Source: Buddleja alternifolia
Taxonomy: Eukaryota > Streptophyta > Magnoliopsida > Lamiales > Scrophulariaceae
Assembly: GCA_019426215.1 (NCBI GenBank)
Contig: CM033391.1
Span: forward strand, 9,412,708-9,476,707
Direction: 5' to 3'
DNA: 64,000 nucleotides
The notes under the pieces are model-generated. The model was not told the origin of the DNA, ran no database searches, and saw only the letters and a program-made list of their open reading frames with translations. Shown here one piece after another: positions 59,113 to 64,000 of this stretch. The position numbers were made by a program, and so were the translations under genes. The number at the start of each line of letters is the position of its first letter. Position 1 is the stretch's first letter.

Positions 59113-59911
59113 AACATTGTTTCTTTGCATATCTATTTCTGCCTTTACTACAAAATCGTACTAGAAATTTTTAATAGTACGTTAATAATCTTCATTCCAG
59201 GTTGATATCTTGAAAATAGAGTTGTCATGTACAAATAATGACGGGTTTCTTAGTGATTATGCACATTAGTCTCTCTTGATAATTTTATATCACGAGGCCC
59301 CTATAAATTTTCGCATTATTACCCAACCAATCCATCATATGTTTGCTTGTGCAATTACCAAGGGTAATTTTGTCATTCTTACCCTGATTTTCACTATAAA
59401 TTCAGTTTTTATTGTATTATGATTTTTTCGTTACCAAGATCTTGCTTTATTTTTCTAATCATTTTCTTCCCCGGCCGTGTCGCTGGTATACTGTTCGATG
59501 CTTGCTCCACCCTAATCATCTCCCCAACACCCATCCCAACCTCAGCATCGCCCTAATGTCTCCTCAACCCCGGTATGGCCGTGCTAGAATCTCTTGAAAA
59601 AAAATACCATTGTAACTTTGATTGAATGGGAACTAATGGCGCCCAACAAAAAAAAAATACTCATAGAAACAAAATCACGCTATGGATGTAGAACATGGAA
59701 TTATGGTAGGAACATTCTACATACCATAAATAAGACACGGTACAGTAGAGATATTGACTCTACTTGAAATCAAAATTGTGGCACCGAACGCTCAAACACA
59801 TGAGTGAAAAGGATTATGTCATTAGGAAGTCAAGTCACCACAAGTAGATGAGGAACGAGAATACATGGCTAATGTTAGAAATCAAGAAGAAAAGAATACT
59901 TTAATTGAAAA
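59113..59911. other. Spacer between E2 and a copia remnant
   Basis: The sequence after AACAT is the old continuation of the DNA left of 17672. No coding frame or repeat boundary recognised. A short A-run lies near 59648. Confidence 0.5.
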
Positions 59912-60310
59912 TCAGAAACTGTCTAAGGGCTTGTTTGAGCCCATAGAGACTCTTTTGCAATCTGTATACTCTATTGGACTCTCCCTGATTGAAAACCCTT
60001 GTGGAGGATGCATATACACTTCTTCATAAAGATCACCTTGCAAGAAAGCATTGGTGACATCCAATTGGCCAATGTGCCAGTCTTTAATAGATGCTAAAGC
60101 AATCACTGACCTTACAACGACCATCTTTGCCACAGGGGAGAATGTTTCTGAATAGTCTATCCCCTCTTTTTTTGTGTAACCGTTGGCTACTAATCTAGCC
60201 TTATATTTGTTTACACTACCATCAGAGTTATATTTAATTTTATAAACCCATTTGCAACCAATGGGCTTCTTACCTGGGGGCAAATTCACCATAGTCTAGG
60301 TTTTATTAAG
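59912..60310 (-). pseudogene. N-terminal reverse transcriptase fragment of a copia element
   Basis: [60 protein letters not shown]. After a frame change it continues as [17 protein letters not shown] and then stops matching at about 59912. The catalytic YxDD box, RNase H and 3' LTR are all missing, so the element is truncated here. Confidence 0.85.
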
Positions 60311-61586
60311 CTCAAGAGCTTCCATTTCCTGTATCATTTCTTGTTTCCATTTATAATGAATTATAGCTTCCTCAAAAGTTTGAGGTTCATGTTCAGATAG
60401 AAAAGATCTATATTCAATAGAAATATTAGAATAATTCAGAAATTTAGCAAGAGGATGAGCAGTAGAACAAGAAGTGATATTATTAACAATAGATGCACAT
60501 ATATAGTCCTTTGTCCAATAAGGTGGATTAACCTCTCTAGAAGATCTTCTAAGGGGCATAGAATCAGTATGAGATTGAGTAAGAGGAGGCTCCATGTGTC
60601 CAGAACTCTCATCATGTAACTCAGAATGAACCCCATTTGATAATCTGAATTATATACAGAATACCATTCTTCATTGTTTTCCACTAGAAGATTAGGGGGA
60701 TTAGGATTTGTAAAAGTGAAAGGGAATATATTCTCATGAAATATCACATCTCTAGAGTAAAGAAACTCACTAGTATGCATATCCAGCAATTTATAGGACT
60801 TTTGTATACTAGAGTAACCATAAACACACATTCTTTTAACCTAGGCATAAACTTGTCACTTTGAGTTAAGATTTTTGCATAACATAAGCATCCAAACACT
60901 CTTAAGTGTAAAAATAAAGGATCTTTAGAGCATAACATAGAAAAAGGAGTTTTTCCTTGCAACAATGCAGAAGGAGTTCTGTTAATAAGATATGTGGAGG
61001 TAAGAATACACTCACCCCAAAACTTCAAAGGCACATGTGAATGAAACATAAGAGCTCTTGCAACATTTAATAGATGTATGTGTTTCCTCTCCACTATACC
61101 ATTTTGTTGTGGAGAGTAGGTTGCAGAAGTTTGGTGTATCAAACCAAGACTTTGAAACAGATTGATAGCTTCATGACTCAGAAATTCTTGCCCTCTACCA
61201 GTTCTTAAAATTTTCACACAGACATTAAACTGAGTTTAAACATATTGAAAAAAAGACTTTAGATACTTAATAGCATCAGATTTATATCTCAGCAAAAAAG
61301 TCTAAGTACCTTTAGAGAAGTCATCAACGATAGAAAGAAAAAATCTCTCATCTTGATATGCTGGAGTTCTATAAGGACCCTAAATATCAGCATGCACAAG
61401 ATCAAAAATATGATTAGTAACATTGCTTCTATGTTGAGGAAAAGAAATCCTAGCATGCTTTGCCATAGGACATACAGAACAATGAAGCTGTTTATTACTT
61501 AACGTTTTACCAATCTTAGGCAGTAAAGTAAGCTTGGGAAAAGATAAATGGCCTAATCTCAAATGCCAAATATGAGAAGAATTCAA
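60311..61586 (-). pseudogene. Integrase and pre-integrase domain of the copia remnant
   Basis: HIWHLRLGHLSFPKL and CSVCPMAKHARISFP (61380-61586) form the HHCC zinc domain. RTGRGQEFLSHEAINLF (near 61200; the expected Asp is Gly) and YSPQQNGIVERKHIHLLNVA lie at 60744-61217. A variable C-terminal part (60296-60595) ends in QTFEEAIIHYKWKQEM. Stops and frame changes occur near 61235, 61310 and 60830. Confidence 0.85.
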
Positions 61587-61820
61587 CTATTCATTAATCA
61601 AACTAGTATTGTTCATTGTTACATTATTAGAGAAAAAAACAAGATTTTTACACAAAACAGTAAAATTGCTACTATCTTTGTTATTTTCAGGAACAAGATG
61701 ATAAAGGCCATTATTCTCTTTACCAATCCCCTTTATCTTTCTAGTCCATAGATCCTGAAAAAGACAGAAATTAGGAAAGAAACTAACAGTGCATTTATTG
61801 TCAAATGTAAACTTAGATAT

Positions 61821-61994
61821 TTTTTTTGGTTTCACACGGGTTTCCCCACACCACATTGGGTATGAGATTAATCCCGCTTCACGGTACTGAGCATGCCGCT
61901 GGCCTGAGGGAATTTGTTACTGGGGGGAGTCGAACATGTTCCCCACTAAGGAGCGTAGTGGTGGACAAGCCACTACGCCAACCCTTCAGGTTAC
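61821..61994 (-). mobile_element. SINE inserted in the copia remnant
   Basis: On minus the head GGGTTGGCGTAGTGGC contains a pol III A-box-like TGGCGTAGTGG (61970-61980). GTTCGACTC (61927-61935) is a B box. The element ends in an A-run (61821-61827). The 14-bp duplication GTAAACTTAGATAT flanks it at 61807-61820 and 61995-62008. Length is 174 bp. The host reading frame resumes across the site. Confidence 0.85.
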
Positions 61995-62008
61995 GTAAAC
62001 TTAGATAT

Positions 62009-62332
62009 AGACAATAAATTGAACTTGAACTCAGGGATATATAGAACATCTTTTAGTATTAAATCAGTACTTAAAATCAGATTCCCAACTTGTGTAACAG
62101 AAGTGATACTACAATTAGGCAACCTGACAGAGGCATTCATATCATTGTAAGAAGAATATAAATCCAGGTTACATGTGGTATGTTTACTTGCTCCACTATC
62201 AATGACCCAGGAATCAGAATTAGTAGAAGCAAGAAAACAGAAGGGGGTTTTAATGTTACCTGCCACATTAGTGGAGTGATTTGCAAAAAGAACAGGTTGT
62301 GCTCCTGAATTCCCTCCAACTAACATTTGCAT
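62009..62332 (-). pseudogene. Protease of the copia remnant
   Basis: SWVIDSGASKHTTCNLDLYS carries the DSGAS active site. VLYIPEFKFNLLSISKFT is the usual end of the domain before the pre-integrase region. It is cut at the C-terminal side by the SINE. Confidence 0.88.
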
Positions 62333-62335
62333 AAT

Positions 62336-63435
62336 CTATTGATACTGAGAAGGAGTAAAAACTGGAGCCTTAATAGGCTGGTCAGAAATTGCTTGTTGTG
62401 AAGAATGTCCACCAATATTATCACTATCTATGTAAGACTGATCCTGAGTCATTCCTTTATATGCCACATTGTTGGCATTAAATCCTCCTCTATTGCCATT
62501 GAAGCCACCTCTATTACCATAAGGTTTCTTACCTCTAGAATTTCTTCTAAAATAGTTTGTGGGATATCCTATCAATTTATAGCACTGATCTATTGTATGA
62601 TTGGTGAGATTGCAGTGATCACATTTCACATTTGTATTTTTTTCTGCCTTGTTGAGGTGTAAAACCTCCTCTGGTAGTAAGATTTTGATTCCTTGATACT
62701 TGTCCTTGAGTATAAAAAGCAACTGAGGATTCATTGATGGAAATAGTAGAATGAACCCCTCTTTGCTTCTCTTCATTTTTTTTTTTTGGGCACAAAGAGA
62801 GCAAATATTCAAATTATTCTTCCTCTAAGAGGTCTTTTACAAAAATAGGGGGATGATCCCATATGATGATCTTATCTACTTTATGCCCAAAGTTTGCCAA
62901 AGCATCGGCACACTTGTTCCCGTCACGTTTCCTATGGTTGATCCGGCTATTCCTTGGCTTTCGTAGAAGAGCTCGCTTCTCTTCATTTTGAATCATAGAA
63001 TAAGCTTGAACAGAGAAGGTACAGGAGTCATCATAAGAATCTGTGACCTTAAAGCACTATAAGAGTCATTGAAGCCCATTAAAAATTGCATCATCTTGAT
63101 TTGTTGTATATAATTCTTGTGTTCTTGTGAAAAAACAGTGATAGTATAAGGTATAAGATAATCATTCTCATCCCACAACTTTTTCAATTTTGAATAATAT
63201 GTATTCATAGAATTAGTTCCTTGAGTTGTAGTGTAATCTGCCTTAAAAGGCCAAACATCTCCACTCCACTAGTTTCATCAAATCTTTCTTTGAAATCTTT
63301 CCAAACCGAAGATGCCAAATCACAATATACAACACCAGATAACAACTCACAACTTATCACATTATGTATCCAAGAAAGTACTAAAGCATTGCATCTTTTC
63401 CATTCAGATAAAAGAGGATTGATAAGAGGTGTTTT
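62336..63435 (-). pseudogene. Gag of the copia remnant, with LINE insertion
   Basis: From 63435 the frame gives NPLLSEWKRCNALVLSWIHN and SSVWKDFKERFDETS. After a frame change YYSKLKKLWDENDYLIPY and FLMGFNDSYSALRSQI follow (62993-63208). The zinc knuckle CDHCNLTNHTIDQCYKLIGY (about 62560-62620) and a Gly/Asn-rich tail (62340-62540) come after the LINE insertion. Sequence upstream of 63435, including the 5' LTR, is absent. Confidence 0.85.
62780..62974 (-). mobile_element. 5'-truncated LINE insertion (L1-type RNase H end)
   Basis: A 15-bp duplication GCTTCTCTTCATTTT occurs at 62765-62779 and 62975-62989. Read on minus, the insert encodes NHRKRDGNKCADALANFGHK and PPIFVKDLLEEE, the end of the RNase H domain of plant L1-type LINEs. 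It then stops (62814-62816), with a short 3' tail and an A-run (62780-62787). Only about 195 bp were copied. Confidence 0.88.
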
Positions 63436-64000
63436 TACGTGTTTTTAAGACCGTAATTCTTATGATTTGGATTCACTTATTGCTTAAATCATGTCACATT
63501 TGCATTTAATAGGTGTGTTAAGTGAATACAGGTAATAAATGAGAATACATGAAGAAAAGGGAAGAAAAACGATGTACAAAACAAGTTCAAGCATGTTTTT
63601 CAACACCTAGGCGGTTTATGCATCTCCTACCACATTCGAGCGATAATTCCGTATATTTCGAGACCGACTTAGACAAAGTTTCCTTCTACAAAGTTTTAGA
63701 TGTATGTCTTAGCTTCAAATGGGAACTTGAAACATCCAAATCGGAGGTCTATAGAGATAATTGTGAAGGAAATACGATTGCTGCGCCGAACAGAGAAGTA
63801 CATGTGTCAGGATACGCCCCAGCGCCCTCCTAGTCATGCCTAGGCATGGATAGTCCGAATGTTACTCCTTTTTCAGCCTAAATTCCAGCATTATATGATG
63901 GGTAAAAATCACTTTTGGCCATAATTCAGCACATGTGTTGAGGGGTTGTCATAAGTGTGTTTCTTGGTAGATTTACTTTATGGGCGCCAAATCAGAAACA
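63436..64000. other. Unassigned sequence at the window edge
   Basis: Less AT-rich than the spacers, with phrases such as CATTCGAGCGATAATTCCG and AAACATCCAAATCGGAGG that resemble the style of plant gypsy LTRs. A 94-codon frame at 63549-63833 is not recognised. The boundaries are outside the window or unclear. Confidence 0.3.

Noticed and set aside
61927..61980. tRNA gene on minus strand
   Set aside because: A and B boxes are present, but no tRNA cloverleaf is evident, and the A-tail with a 14-bp target duplication shows a SINE.

Overview
The window is nuclear DNA of a flowering plant, most likely a eudicot. It is AT-rich and made almost entirely of plant-type transposable elements: Ty3/gypsy of the Tat branch, Ty1/copia including a SIRE-like family, a Helitron-like palindrome, an hAT-type MITE, a SINE and an L1-type LINE fragment. 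I see no intact host gene, rRNA or CRISPR array, and the only tRNA-like sequence is the head of the SINE. The species cannot be named from the sequence.

Layout. 1-2760 is AT-rich spacer with weak repeats. 2761-11425 is a minus-strand Tat element (E1) with its 3' LTR but no 5' LTR, and with protease to integrase core deleted. 12516-13284 is a solo LTR of the same subfamily. 13322-15059 is a 1.7-kb palindrome with a Helitron-like 3' end at each edge. 15385-17593 is a decayed copia-type LTR element (TSD ACTTT) holding an hAT-type MITE. 17677-59112 is a second Tat element (E2, plus strand, TSD AACAT), about 13 kb of its own sequence spread over 41 kb by two later insertions. These are a solo SIRE-type LTR (22306-23864) in the protease and a 26.6-kb tandem SIRE dimer (25811-52434, TSD GACAA) between its two RNase H domains. 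59113-59900 is spacer. 59912-63435 is a minus-strand copia remnant carrying a SINE and a 5'-truncated LINE, each with its own TSD. 63436-64000 is unassigned.

E1 and E2 share an unusual design. On the strand opposite gag-pol, between pol and the 3' LTR, each carries a plant-mobile-domain (PMD) gene with its own TATA box. Each copy shows six short GT-AG-type introns at matching places, although one acceptor in E1 is unclear. The gene runs tail-to-tail into pol with 31-40 bp between the stop codons. In both elements gag ends just after a canonical -1 slippery heptamer in the correct phase, and the next ORF is open in the -1 frame. Both copies now carry stops and frameshifts.

The SIRE dimer has the order LTR-internal-LTR-internal-LTR in minus orientation, with gag, protease, integrase, RT and RNase H and a long extra ORF after pol. 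A 70-N gap replaces roughly 1.2 kb of the second unit, and single-base deletions cluster beside it, which points to assembly error. The family is strikingly enriched for the word CGCTTG (CAAGCG on the element sense strand) in LTRs, untranslated and coding parts alike.
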